A stretch of DNA of 64,000 bases from Qipengyuania huizhouensis (lineage in GTDB: Bacteria; Pseudomonadota; Alphaproteobacteria; Sphingomonadales; Sphingomonadaceae). The notes beneath the pieces are model-generated. The model was not told the DNA's origin. It did not search any database and saw only the letters and a program-made list of their open reading frames with translations. Location of the stretch: positions 1 through 64,000 of the forward strand of contig NZ_JAIGNT010000011.1 in assembly GCF_019711635.1 (NCBI RefSeq), written 5' to 3'. The position numbers were made by a program, and so were the translations under genes. This document shows positions 8,308-17,298 of the stretch, in pieces (the first letter of the stretch is position 1; each line of letters begins with the position of its first letter).

Positions 8308-8480
8308 CCGTTTCCCAGTCTCGGACTTTCGCCCTGTGCGCACTGCAGAAATGTTACTCCAATGGTCTGGAAGATAAGTAGAAACCCTTACCAAACGAAT
8401 AACCATGGCGCTTTCCACGACGGGCCTGCTTGCCATGCCTGGCCCTACACGCCATGGTAACGGTTCGGAGAGGGCCGTAT

Positions 8481-9788
8481 ATGCGTCACATCGCTATCGT
8501 CGGATCGGGTCCGGCCGGATATTACACAGCCGAGGCGGCGGGCAAACAGTGGGGAGAGGATGTGCGGGTCGATGTGTTCGACTCCTTGCCCGTCCCGTAT
8601 GGCCTTATCCGGACGGGAGTTGCACCGGATCACCAGTCCATCAAGAAAGTCTCGGTGCGGTATGAGAAGACCGCGCTTTCCGAAGAAGTCCGTTTCGTCG
8701 GCAACGTGCAGGTCGGCAGGGATGTATCGATTGCGGAACTCCAGGAACTCTATGACGCGGTAATTCTTGCCACCGGAGCACCGCACGACCGCAATCTGGA
8801 TATCCCGGGGGAAGACTTCGCCAATATCTTCGGCAGCGCCGCCTTCGTCGGATGGTACAATGGCCACCCTCAATTCGCCGACCTCGCCCCCGATCTTTCC
8901 GGCCGACACGCGGTGGTGATTGGAATGGGCAATGTCGCGCTGGACGTAGTGCGAATCCTGTCCAAGACGGAGGGCGAATTTGCAGGGTCCGACATTGTCG
9001 CCCATGCCCTCGATGCGCTGCATGGTTCGGAAATAGAGACGGTCACGATAGTGGGACGGCGGGGACCTCACCAGATCATGATGACTCCCAAGGAATTGGG
9101 TGAACTCATGCATCTTGAACGGGCGAGTCCGCATGTTGACAAGAACGATTTGCCGCCCGGGGCTGACGACGCGATCCTTGAACCGGGTTTGCGCAAGTCG
9201 GTTACCCTGCTGCGCGATTTTGCGGCTATCCCGGAAAACATCCATGGCGAAAAACGGATCGCCATCGAGTTCGATTTCTTCGCCAGCCCCAAAGCGTTCA
9301 AGGGCAAAGACGGCAAGGTTAGCGCTCTTGAAATAGAGCGTACCACGATCGAGAAAGGCCGCGCGGTCGGCACTGGCGAAGTTTATGAAATCCCTGCCGA
9401 TATCATCGTGACCTGCATCGGATATCGCTCTTCGCCGATAGAAGGCGCTCCCTTCGATGAACGTGCTGGCCGTTTCGCGAATGATGACGGGCGCATCCTG
9501 CCCGGTTTGTACTGTGTGGGATGGGCGAAGCGCGGACCGACCGGAACGATCGGTACGAACCGGCCTGACGGTTATGGCGTGATAGAACTTGTTGCCGATG
9601 ATATCGGCAATGGCTCTCGCAATCGCGGCCGCGCCGGTTTCGACGAACTGGCCGAGAAACGCCGGCTGGACATAGTTACCTTCCGCGACTGGCAAAAGAT
9701 CGAACAAGCGGAAAACGCCGCCGCTCGTGATGGTTCGCCACGAGAAAAATTTGTCGATATCGAAAGTATGATCGCCGCACTTCGCTAA
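8481..9788 (+). CDS. Ferredoxin/adrenodoxin-type NADP+ reductase
   Basis: 435 aa. The N-terminal FAD-binding motif is IVGSGPAGYYTAE (residues 5-17), the NADPH-binding motif GMGNVALDV lies near residue 150, and the C-terminal signature GTIGTNRPDGYGV is diagnostic of the adrenodoxin reductase/FprA class. It transfers electrons between NADPH and a ferredoxin. The ATG at 8481 is preceded by GGAGAGGG and was chosen over an upstream in-frame ATG at 8430 that would add residues before the dinucleotide fold. It runs divergently from the GGDEF gene. The phaC gene follows after 42 bases, so co-transcription is possible. Confidence 0.9.
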   Translation: MRHIAIVGSGPAGYYTAEAAGKQWGEDVRVDVFDSLPVPYGLIRTGVAPDHQSIKKVSVRYEKTALSEEVRFVGNVQVGRDVSIAELQELYDAVILATGAPHDRNLDIPGEDFANIFGSAAFVGWYNGHPQFADLAPDLSGRHAVVIGMGNVALDVVRILSKTEGEFAGSDIVAHALDALHGSEIETVTIVGRRGPHQIMMTPKELGELMHLERASPHVDKNDLPPGADDAILEPGLRKSVTLLRDFAAIPENIHGEKRIAIEFDFFASPKAFKGKDGKVSALEIERTTIEKGRAVGTGEVYEIPADIIVTCIGYRSSPIEGAPFDERAGRFANDDGRILPGLYCVGWAKRGPTGTIGTNRPDGYGVIELVADDIGNGSRNRGRAGFDELAEKRRLDIVTFRDWQKIEQAENAAARDGSPREKFVDIESMIAALR

Positions 9789-9830
9789 CTGGAACAACGC
9801 CTAATCTGTCCATCCTAAAAGAAGACCTCT

Positions 9831-11519
9831 ATGCCCAAGCTCGAAGACGAAGCCGTCCAGCACACCACCGCACTCGGTCCGCTCATTGGCCTGACGCGCG
9901 AGGACATTTTCGGCGCCGTCGCGGTCATGCTGCGCGAGACAGCTTCGGATCCACAGCGTCTGATGAAGCACGGCCAGGCGATGGGCGAGGACATGATCAA
10001 GATCATGACCGGAAAAAGCGATCTTGCGCCCGATCCCAAGGATCGCCGTTTCCAGGATCCCACCTGGCAGTATAACCCCTTCATGCGGGCCGGGATGCAA
10101 TATTACCTCGCTGTGCAGAAGGGTGCGGCGCGCTGGCTCGAAGACCTCGATCTGGATGAGCTGGAAAAGGACCGAGCGCGGTTCATCTCGAATATCATCG
10201 TCGACAGCCTTGCTCCCACGAACACACTAATCGGCAATCCGAGCGCACAGAAGATGGCGATCACCAGCGGCGGCCTGAGCCTCGTGAAAGGCCTCAAGAA
10301 CGCTTACGACGACATGGTCCATAACAAGGGCATGGTCAGTCAGGTCGACAAGAGGCCTTTCAAGCTGGGCGAGAACATCGCCACCTCCAAAGGGCACGTA
10401 GTGCTGCGAACAGAGATGATGGAACTGGTCCATTATGCTCCCACGACCGATGAGGTCTACGCGATTCCCCAGCTGACAATTCCTCCACAAATCAACAAGA
10501 TGTACATAAACGATCTTTCGCCCGACAAGTCCGTGGTGAAGTACCAACTGGACAATGGTATCCAGACATTCGTTATCAGCTGGAAAAACCCCTCGCCCGA
10601 ACAAGGGCACTGGGACATGGCGGATTATGTCAATTCCTGTCGCGAGGCGATGGAAGCAGTCGGCAAGATCACCGGCAGCAAGAAGGTCAATGTTTCTGCA
10701 GGCTGCTCCGGCGGACAGACGGCAGCCTTGCTGGCCAGCAAATTGACAGCCGAGTCCAATGATCTGTTGGGGTCGCTCACGCTCATGGTCTGTGTGCTTC
10801 ACCCAAAACAGAACGACATCGAAGCAGGTTCACTGATCAGCGAGAACGGTCTCGCGCTTGCTCGGCGACGCGCGGAGAAGAAAGGCGTGATCAAGGGCGA
10901 CGATCTTGCTCGCGGTTTTGCATGGCTGAGGCCCAACGATCTCATCTGGAACTATGTCATCAACAATTACCTGCTTGGGCAGGACCCGCCAGCTTTCGAC
11001 GTGCTGTTCTGGAACGCCGATGCAACCAATCTTTCGGGGGCGCTGATGGGCGACTTCCTGACCATTTTCGAGACGCTCGCTTTCACCAAGAAGGGGGAGG
11101 TCGAAATGGTCGATCACAAGATAGATCTTTCCAAAGTTACCAGCGATATGTTCATCCTGGGTGGTGTAACGGACCACATCACTCCATGGAAGGCGACCTA
11201 TCGCTCCACTCGCCTGTTCGGCTCCAAGGATATTACCTACGTGCTATCCCATTCCGGCCATATGCAGGCGATCCTCAACCCGCCCGGCAACCCGAAGGCG
11301 CGATATTACGTCCAGAAAGACGGCAAGAGCAAACTGCCTGAAACTGCGGACAAATGGCTGGAAGGCACGGAAGAAGTCGCAGGCTCCTGGTGGCCATATT
11401 GGATGGACTGGTTGCAGAAGCGTTCGGGTGCAAAGAAGAAGGCACCCGCGAAAACGGGGAACAAGACCTATCCGCCGCTGGACCCCGCCCCGGGTCTGTA
11501 CGTTATGGAAGCGTGCTGA
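9831..11519 (+). CDS. phaC: Class II-type poly(3-hydroxyalkanoate) synthase
   Basis: 562 aa. It polymerises (R)-3-hydroxyacyl-CoA into PHA on granules. The catalytic triad is visible: Cys292 in GCSGGQT, Asp448 in GVTDHITPW and His477 in SHSGHMQA. Overall features such as APTNTL, VPPQINK, DLSPDKS, WRNP-like WKNP, LRPNDLIWNY and NPPGNPKAR match Pseudomonas class II synthases more closely than class I enzymes. Class II enzymes usually prefer medium-chain monomers. A depolymerase gene follows directly, reproducing the phaC-phaZ order of pseudomonads. No phasin or PhaR gene is nearby. Confidence 0.92.
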   Translation: MPKLEDEAVQHTTALGPLIGLTREDIFGAVAVMLRETASDPQRLMKHGQAMGEDMIKIMTGKSDLAPDPKDRRFQDPTWQYNPFMRAGMQYYLAVQKGAARWLEDLDLDELEKDRARFISNIIVDSLAPTNTLIGNPSAQKMAITSGGLSLVKGLKNAYDDMVHNKGMVSQVDKRPFKLGENIATSKGHVVLRTEMMELVHYAPTTDEVYAIPQLTIPPQINKMYINDLSPDKSVVKYQLDNGIQTFVISWKNPSPEQGHWDMADYVNSCREAMEAVGKITGSKKVNVSAGCSGGQTAALLASKLTAESNDLLGSLTLMVCVLHPKQNDIEAGSLISENGLALARRRAEKKGVIKGDDLARGFAWLRPNDLIWNYVINNYLLGQDPPAFDVLFWNADATNLSGALMGDFLTIFETLAFTKKGEVEMVDHKIDLSKVTSDMFILGGVTDHITPWKATYRSTRLFGSKDITYVLSHSGHMQAILNPPGNPKARYYVQKDGKSKLPETADKWLEGTEEVAGSWWPYWMDWLQKRSGAKKKAPAKTGNKTYPPLDPAPGLYVMEAC

Positions 11520-11540
11520 AATCTCTCCAGGACCAGATGC

Positions 11541-12407
11541 GTGAACGCTATGACCAAGAATGAGCTGACCGCTTCGGTCGAGATGATGGAAGTCGGAGGC
11601 CGCACTTTACGCGTCGCTCACTGGCGTCTCGACGAACCCGGGGATCACCCTCCGCTCCTGTTTTTCAACGGGATCGGTGCCAATATCGAGGCGGTGGCCC
11701 CGCTCGCCGAAATGCTGACCGAACGCGCCTTCATTATGTTCGATATGCCCGGCACCGGAGAAAGCCCCGATCCCACCCTCCCCTACAATCCATTCACTAT
11801 GTGTTGGACGGCCACCCAGATACTCGACCATCTCCGCGTAGATGTGGTCGACGTTATGGGCGTATCATGGGGCGGCGCCATGGCGCAGCATTTTGCCCTC
11901 CAGCATCCCAAGCGAACGCGTCGCTTGATCCTGGCAGCCACAACCGCGGGAATGCTGATGGTCCCGGGCAATCCTGCTGCACTCTCGAAAATGGCAGATC
12001 CGCGCAGATACATCGACCCCGAGTACATGAACGAGCATTTCGCGACGCTTTATGGGGGCGTGGACAAAGACGGCTCTGCTCACCAGAAAAATAGCCATAT
12101 CGGCAGACTGAAGCCGCCCTCCCCGCGCGGATATCTCTATCAGCTTCTCGCCATGTTCGGCTGGACCAGCCTGCCTGCCTTGCCCTTCATGAACAAGGAG
12201 GTGCTGATCATGATGGGCGAAGACGACCAGATCGTCCCGCTCATCAACGGCAAGATACTCGCTACCGCCATCCGGAATTCACAGCTTGAAATCATCGAGG
12301 GCGGCGGACATCTGTTCCTGCTCACCCATGCAGACGAAAGCGTGGCCAGTCTGCGGACATTCCTCGACGCACCGCAAACCGACGCGGAACTTGGCAGAGC
12401 CGCCTGA
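11541..12407 (+). CDS. phaZ: Intracellular (medium-chain) PHA depolymerase, alpha/beta hydrolase
   Basis: 288 aa. The fold is an alpha/beta hydrolase with lipase box GVSWGG (near residue 110), DMPGTGES in the N-terminal half, the acid in MMGEDDQIVP and the His in GGGHLFL. LILAATTAGMLMVPG and DPRRYI closely match pseudomonad PhaZ. It should release 3-hydroxy acids from intracellular PHA. The GTG at 11541 has CCAGGA at about 8 bases; the ATG at 11550 is the alternative start. It lies 21 bases after phaC and so almost certainly shares its transcript. Confidence 0.85.
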   Translation: MNAMTKNELTASVEMMEVGGRTLRVAHWRLDEPGDHPPLLFFNGIGANIEAVAPLAEMLTERAFIMFDMPGTGESPDPTLPYNPFTMCWTATQILDHLRVDVVDVMGVSWGGAMAQHFALQHPKRTRRLILAATTAGMLMVPGNPAALSKMADPRRYIDPEYMNEHFATLYGGVDKDGSAHQKNSHIGRLKPPSPRGYLYQLLAMFGWTSLPALPFMNKEVLIMMGEDDQIVPLINGKILATAIRNSQLEIIEGGGHLFLLTHADESVASLRTFLDAPQTDAELGRAA

Positions 12408-12484
12408 CCTGCCGGTCCCTGAAAGGTTGCTTGCCAGACCAGTTGCAATGTGGAACCTTCTCTTCCGAGAGAGGAGCCATAATC

Positions 12485-14239
12485 ATGCCTGCATACGATC
12501 TGATTATTCGCGGGGGAAACATTGTCGACGGAACCGGTGAGCCGCGTTTCACCGGCGATATAGCGATCAAGGACGGTCTGATTGCGCAAGTGGGCGAGAT
12601 CGATGACAAAGGCGCCGAGGAGATCGACGCTCGCGGAATGACGGTCATTCCAGGTTTCGTCGACATTCACACGCACTATGACGGTCAGGCCACCTGGGAT
12701 CAGGAAATGGCGCCCAGCAGTTGGCATGGGGTAACGACGGTCGTCATGGGCAACTGCGGCGTGGGTTTCGCGCCTGCCAGATCCGATCAGCACGACTGGC
12801 TCATCGGTTTGATGGAAGGCGTGGAGGATATTCCGGGCACCGCGCTGGCTGAAGGCATTACCTGGAACTGGGAGACGTTCCCCGAGTATCTCGACGAGCT
12901 CGAGAAGCTGTCGCGCACTGTCGATGTCGGGACGCACGTCCCCCACGGCGCTGTAAGAGCTTATGTTCTGGGCGAACGCGAACAACCGGGTGCAGTGCCA
13001 ACAGACGACGACATCATGGAAATGAGCAAGATTGTCGAAGAAGGTGTTCGGGCGGGTGCGCTCGGCTTCTCGACCAGTCGTACAGTGCTGCACAAGGACG
13101 TAGGCGGCGTTCTAGTTCCCGGAACGACGGCCACCGCAGAAGAACTGGTAGAGCTTGGCCGGGCCATGGGCCGGGCGGGACACGGTGTCTTCGAAATGGC
13201 GAGCGATCTCAAGCGTGAATGGAACGAATTCGAATGGATGGGGAAACTCAGCCGCGAGACAGGTCTTCCGGTGACCTTCGCCGCGTTGCAATCGATTGCG
13301 AAAGAGCTGCCACTCGACGAGCAGATTGCCACCATGCGCGCCGAGAACGATAATGGCGCCAACATCGTCGCCCAGATCGCACTTCGCGGGAACGGCATCA
13401 TCATGGCGTGGCAGGGTACGGTGAACCCGTTCGTTTATCGCCCCAGTTGGAAAACGATCAGCGAATTGCCCTGGGATGAAAAGAAAGCGAAGCTGTTCGA
13501 TCCGGAATTCAAGGCCCGGCTTCTGTCAGAAGCGAACGACTATTCCGAAGCGCCCGCAGACATTCTCCCGGTCGTCGCTGCAGTCACCCAAGGCTGGGCG
13601 CTGATGTACGAGATGGACGACGATTTCGACTACGAGCCCGAAGACAGCGCCACTGTTCAGGCGCGCGCCCAGAATGCCGGGATCGACCCGCAGGAATACG
13701 CCTATGATATGCTCTGCCGCGACAATGGCAGAGGTTTCATCTATTTTCCCATCCTCAACTATGCCGACAAGAACCTCGATTTCCTCCACCCACTCCAGCA
13801 TGCAGACGATACTGTAAACTCGCTGTCCGATGGCGGCGCACATTGCGGAACGATCTGCGATGCAGCCTCACCTACCTTTATGCTCCAGCACTGGGTGCGT
13901 GACCGCAAACGCGGCGAGCGCATCACGCTGGAAAACGCAATCAAGCGCCAGTGCAACGACACTGCGCGGCTTTACGGGCTCGAGGATCGCGGCGTAATCG
14001 CCCCCGGCTACCTGGCCGACATCAACATTATCGACATGGACCGGCTCAAACTCGGCAAACCCTGGCTTGCCTTCGATTTGCCGGCAGGCGGCAAGCGCCT
14101 GCTCCAGAAGGCCGATGGCTATGTCGCGACGATAAAGAGCGGCGTGGTTACCTTCCGCGAGGGCAAATGGACCGGAGCGACCCCTGGAGGCCTTATCCGG
14201 GGACCGCAGCGGGCCGAGTTTGCGGAGGCTGCCGAATAA
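12485..14239 (+). CDS. N-acyl-D-amino-acid deacylase-like amidohydrolase
   Basis: 584 aa. The N-terminus DLIIRGGNIVDGTG and the metal site DIHTHYDGQ (near residue 60) place it in the amidohydrolase superfamily, D-aminoacylase/amidohydrolase_3 group. MGNCGVGFAP and LSDGGAHCG are further family landmarks, the latter with the conserved Asp. The ATG at 12485 has AGAGGAG upstream. It lies 78 bases after phaZ, so it may belong to the same transcript. The true substrate is unclear: D-amino acid N-acyl bonds are the family norm, but many members are uncharacterised. Confidence 0.8.
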   Translation: MPAYDLIIRGGNIVDGTGEPRFTGDIAIKDGLIAQVGEIDDKGAEEIDARGMTVIPGFVDIHTHYDGQATWDQEMAPSSWHGVTTVVMGNCGVGFAPARSDQHDWLIGLMEGVEDIPGTALAEGITWNWETFPEYLDELEKLSRTVDVGTHVPHGAVRAYVLGEREQPGAVPTDDDIMEMSKIVEEGVRAGALGFSTSRTVLHKDVGGVLVPGTTATAEELVELGRAMGRAGHGVFEMASDLKREWNEFEWMGKLSRETGLPVTFAALQSIAKELPLDEQIATMRAENDNGANIVAQIALRGNGIIMAWQGTVNPFVYRPSWKTISELPWDEKKAKLFDPEFKARLLSEANDYSEAPADILPVVAAVTQGWALMYEMDDDFDYEPEDSATVQARAQNAGIDPQEYAYDMLCRDNGRGFIYFPILNYADKNLDFLHPLQHADDTVNSLSDGGAHCGTICDAASPTFMLQHWVRDRKRGERITLENAIKRQCNDTARLYGLEDRGVIAPGYLADINIIDMDRLKLGKPWLAFDLPAGGKRLLQKADGYVATIKSGVVTFREGKWTGATPGGLIRGPQRAEFAEAAE

Positions 14240-14310
14240 CAGCATCCGAACCGGTATCGGGCCAGCGACGCGCGATACTATCGGCGCGATCGTGGTGGAA
14301 ATTCAGGCGA

Positions 14311-15435
14311 TCACACACGCATCGGCATCAGGACGTAGAGCGCCGGACTGTCGTCATTCTTGCGGATCAATGTCGGCGCACCGGCATCGGCAAGATGGAT
14401 TTCCACCTGGTCGCTGTCGATCTGGCTAAGGATGTCCTTGAGATAAGTCGCGTTGAAACCGATCTCGAAACCGTCAGCCGAATACTCTGCCGCCAGTTCT
14501 TCCGAAGCCGTGCCGTTATCAGGCGATGTAACTGTCAGCGTCACGCGATCCTTGTCGAGGCCCATCTTGACCGCACGGGTTTTCTCGGTGGCAATCGTCG
14601 CCACGCGGTCGACCCCTGCGAAGAAGCTCTTGGGATCGATCTTCAGCAGCTTGTCGTTCCCTGTTGGGATCACGCGCGAATAGTCCGGGAAGGTGCCGTC
14701 GATAAGCTTGCTGGTCAGGACGACACCACCCTCTCCACCAAGCGTAAAGCGAATTTTGCTGGCCGATAGGTCGATCAGGACATCGCCGTCCATCTTCTCG
14801 TCCAGCAGCTTGCGCAATTCCGCAACCGCTTTACGCGGCACGATCACGTCGGGCATGCCTTCTGCACCTGCCGGACGGGGGAGCGTGAAGCGCGCCAAGC
14901 GGTGGCCATCGGTAGCGGCGGCTTTGAGCACCGGTTCGTCTTCATCCGATACGTGCAGGAAGATGCCGTTGAGATAGTAACGGGTTTCCTCGGTCGAGAT
15001 CGCGAACCGCGTCCGATCGATAAGTTCCGCCAGCGTCTTGGCAGGAAGCGAAAAGCTCGTCGGCAAATCGCCTTCCACGATCACCGGAAAATCGTCGCGA
15101 GGCAGCGTCGGCAGCTTGAAGCGGCTGCGGCCTGCCTTGACCTCCATACGGTTCTCGGCCGTTTCCAGACTGACCTGGCTGCCTTCTGGCAACTTGCGAG
15201 CGATATCGAAAAGAAGATGGGCCGAGACCGTGACGGCGCCGTCACTTTCGACGCTGGCAGCATCGATGTGTTCGACGACCTGCAAATCGAGATCGGTCGC
15301 CATCACGCGAAGACCGTCACCCTCCGCTTCGATAAGCACGTTCGAGAGGATGGGGATGGTGTTGCGACGCTCGACCACCGACTGGACATGCGAGAGACAG
15401 CGCAGCAGGGTGGCGCGTTCGATTGTGGCCTTCAT
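14311..15435 (-). CDS. dnaN: DNA polymerase III sliding clamp, beta subunit
   Basis: 374 aa, the standard length. It has three clamp-fold domains and starts MKATIERATLLRCLSHVQSV. The C-terminal segment ALYVLMPMRV matches the usual clamp ending. It encircles DNA and tethers polymerase III. dnaA and recF are not neighbours, so the clamp gene is separate from the classical dnaA-dnaN-recF block. It converges on the amidohydrolase gene with a 71-base gap. A candidate promoter framed by a 10-bp inverted repeat lies upstream. Confidence 0.97.
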   Translation of the reverse strand: MKATIERATLLRCLSHVQSVVERRNTIPILSNVLIEAEGDGLRVMATDLDLQVVEHIDAASVESDGAVTVSAHLLFDIARKLPEGSQVSLETAENRMEVKAGRSRFKLPTLPRDDFPVIVEGDLPTSFSLPAKTLAELIDRTRFAISTEETRYYLNGIFLHVSDEDEPVLKAAATDGHRLARFTLPRPAGAEGMPDVIVPRKAVAELRKLLDEKMDGDVLIDLSASKIRFTLGGEGGVVLTSKLIDGTFPDYSRVIPTGNDKLLKIDPKSFFAGVDRVATIATEKTRAVKMGLDKDRVTLTVTSPDNGTASEELAAEYSADGFEIGFNATYLKDILSQIDSDQVEIHLADAGAPTLIRKNDDSPALYVLMPMRV

Positions 15436-15482
15436 GGTCCTTCTTTCGTCCCTTTTGAGCGCTGTGAAGGCCGGAATCGCCC

Positions 15483-15551
15483 CACTAGCGCCGGAATACG
15501 GATAGCGACCTTAGCGAGGCTGTCATGCCCTGCAAGCTTATGGCGCTAGTG
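15483..15551. promoter_or_regulatory. 10-bp inverted repeat framing the dnaN promoter
   Basis: CACTAGCGCC (15483-15492) and GGCGCTAGTG (15542-15551) are perfect reverse complements separated by 49 bases. The predicted dnaN promoter (15508-15535) lies between them. The arrangement could be a pair of operator half-sites or the base of a large stem. A GANTC site (GAATC) is also present nearby at about 15473. Confidence 0.45.
15508..15535 (-). promoter_or_regulatory. Candidate dnaN promoter
   Basis: On the minus strand TTGCAG (15530-15535) and TAAGGT (15508-15513) are 16 bases apart. They would give a 5' leader of about 65 bases before the dnaN ATG at 15435. The match to the housekeeping sigma consensus is moderate. 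Confidence 0.35.
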
Positions 15552-15582
15552 TGCGGATTTCGCTTGGGGATAACCGGAGGAA

Positions 15583-16335
15583 TCAGCCCAGCATCGCCAT
15601 GCCGCCATTCACATGGATCGTCTGGCCGGTCAGATAGGCAGCCTCATCGCTAGCAAGATAGGCAACGGCAGCCCCGATTTCCTCGCCCTCGCCCATGCGC
15701 CCCATCGGGATTCGGCTATTGATAGCCGCCTTCTGATCGTCGTTCAGCGCATCGGTCATCGCGGTGCGGATGAAGCCGGGCGCAACGCAGTTTACGGTGA
15801 TGTTGCGGCTCGCAAGCTCCTGCGCCAGGCTTTTCGACATGGCCGTCAGGCCGCCCTTGGCTGCCGTGTAGTTCATCTGTCCCGGATTGCCCGTGTGACC
15901 GACGACGCTTGTGATCGAGATGATGCGACCTCCCTTGGCCTTCATCATCGGGCGCGCGCTGGCGCGCATCAGGCGGAAGCTGGCTTCAAGGTTGATGCGA
16001 ATCACCTCGTCCCATTCCTCGTCCTTCATCCGCATGGCGAGGTTATCGCGCGTAATGCCGGCATTGTTGACGAGAATGTTCATGCTGCCGAGAGTATCCA
16101 CCGTGGCCGGGATCAATTCTTCGACCTGCTTGGAATCCGAGAGGTTGCAGGTAATTTCAACGTGATCGTGCCCGAACTCGTCGTTCAGTTCCTCGCGAAA
16201 TGAGCGCAGTTTCGCCGGGTTCGATCCGGAAAGGGCCAGCCTCGCGCCCTGCCGCGCCAGCGCGCGGGCTATCGACGATCCGATTCCACCGCTGGCCCCT
16301 GTAACAAGAGCGGTTTTGCCTTCGAGGCTGAACAT
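15583..16335 (-). CDS. fabG: 3-oxoacyl-ACP reductase
   Basis: 250 aa short-chain dehydrogenase. It has the NADPH motif TGASGGIGS (residues 12-20), NNAG, the catalytic Ser in SITSVVG, and Y-x3-K in NYTAAKGG. The C-terminus HVNGGMAML is typical of FabG. It performs the first reduction of fatty acid elongation. The frame extends further upstream within fabD, but the ATG at 16335 shares one base with the fabD stop (TGATG) and is the true coupled start. acpP is not next to it; dnaN follows. Confidence 0.95.
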   Translation of the reverse strand: MFSLEGKTALVTGASGGIGSSIARALARQGARLALSGSNPAKLRSFREELNDEFGHDHVEITCNLSDSKQVEELIPATVDTLGSMNILVNNAGITRDNLAMRMKDEEWDEVIRINLEASFRLMRASARPMMKAKGGRIISITSVVGHTGNPGQMNYTAAKGGLTAMSKSLAQELASRNITVNCVAPGFIRTAMTDALNDDQKAAINSRIPMGRMGEGEEIGAAVAYLASDEAAYLTGQTIHVNGGMAMLG

Positions 16336-17273
16336 CAGGCGTACTCCTTCGCGAATTTCTCGAGATCTTCCATTGTGACGAGACTTATCGTCATCGCCTC
16401 CTTGTCGATGCGGTCGACCATTGGGCCGAGTACCTTGGCGCCAAGTTCCACAAAGCGCTCGACCCCGTCTTTGCGCATGGCGAGCACACTTTCGCGCCAG
16501 CGGACCCGTCCGGTAATCTGGTCGACCAGCAAGCCCTGCTCTTCGGCCGGATCGGTCACGCGGGCGGCAGTGACGTTTGCATAGAGCGGCACCATAAATG
16601 CGCCCGGCGCGGGGTCGGACAGCGCCATTTTCATCCGCTGCGCCGCAGGTTCCATCAGTGAACAATGGAACGGAGCGGATACAGGCAGCTTGATGCCGCG
16701 CTTGATCCCGTGATCCTTGGCCAATTCGATGGCACGGTCGATAGCCTCTGCATGCCCCGAAATCACGACCTGCGTAGGATCATTGTCATTGGCGACTTCG
16801 CAAACCTGCCCTTCGGCAGCCGCTTCTGCCAGCGCAGTGGCTTTCTCGATATCCGCACCCAGCAGAGCAGCCATCGCGCCGACACCGATCGGCACAGCGT
16901 CCTGCATGGCGATCCCGCGCAGGCGCAGGAGTTTTGCGGTGCGCGAAAGATCGAATGCGCCAGTTGCACACAGAGCGGAATATTCCCCGAGCGAGTGGCC
17001 GGCAACGCATTCTGCCTTCTCAGCCAGCGATACACCGAATTCCTTTTCCAGTACGCGCAGGGTGGCAATGGAATTCGCCATAATTGCCGGCTGTGCATTG
17101 GAGGTAAGCGTCAATTCGCTTTCGGGACCGTCCTTCATCAGGCCGGACAGCTTCTGGTTCAGCGCGTCGTCGACTTCCTCGAACACTTCGCGGGCGTAGG
17201 CGCTGGCTTCGGCAAGCTCGACACCCATGCCGACTTTCTGGCTTCCCTGACCGGGGAAAATGAATGCAGTCAT
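16335..17273 (-). CDS. fabD: Malonyl-CoA:ACP transacylase
   Basis: 312 aa. FPGQGSQ opens the protein, and the active-site Ser sits in GHSLGEYSAL (near residue 90). The catalytic His is in APFHCSLM. It loads malonyl groups onto acyl carrier protein. The start at 17273 has AAGGAGAG directly upstream; a longer in-frame extension was rejected. It is translationally coupled to fabG. The 25-base gap to the convergent-free neighbour ldcA (same strand, upstream) suggests all three may share a transcript. Confidence 0.95.
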   Translation of the reverse strand: MTAFIFPGQGSQKVGMGVELAEASAYAREVFEEVDDALNQKLSGLMKDGPESELTLTSNAQPAIMANSIATLRVLEKEFGVSLAEKAECVAGHSLGEYSALCATGAFDLSRTAKLLRLRGIAMQDAVPIGVGAMAALLGADIEKATALAEAAAEGQVCEVANDNDPTQVVISGHAEAIDRAIELAKDHGIKRGIKLPVSAPFHCSLMEPAAQRMKMALSDPAPGAFMVPLYANVTAARVTDPAEEQGLLVDQITGRVRWRESVLAMRKDGVERFVELGAKVLGPMVDRIDKEAMTISLVTMEDLEKFAKEYA

Positions 17274-17298
17274 GAAACTCTCCTTGTCGCCAGCGCGC

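Noticed and set aside
8445..9797. Open frame of 450 codons on the minus strand opposite the ferredoxin reductase
   Set aside because: It mirrors the reductase gene, whose motifs are clear; the minus-strand product looks like antisense translation.
12140..13093. Open frame of 317 codons on the minus strand opposite phaZ and the amidohydrolase
   Set aside because: It spans two real plus-strand genes and has no domain-like segments.
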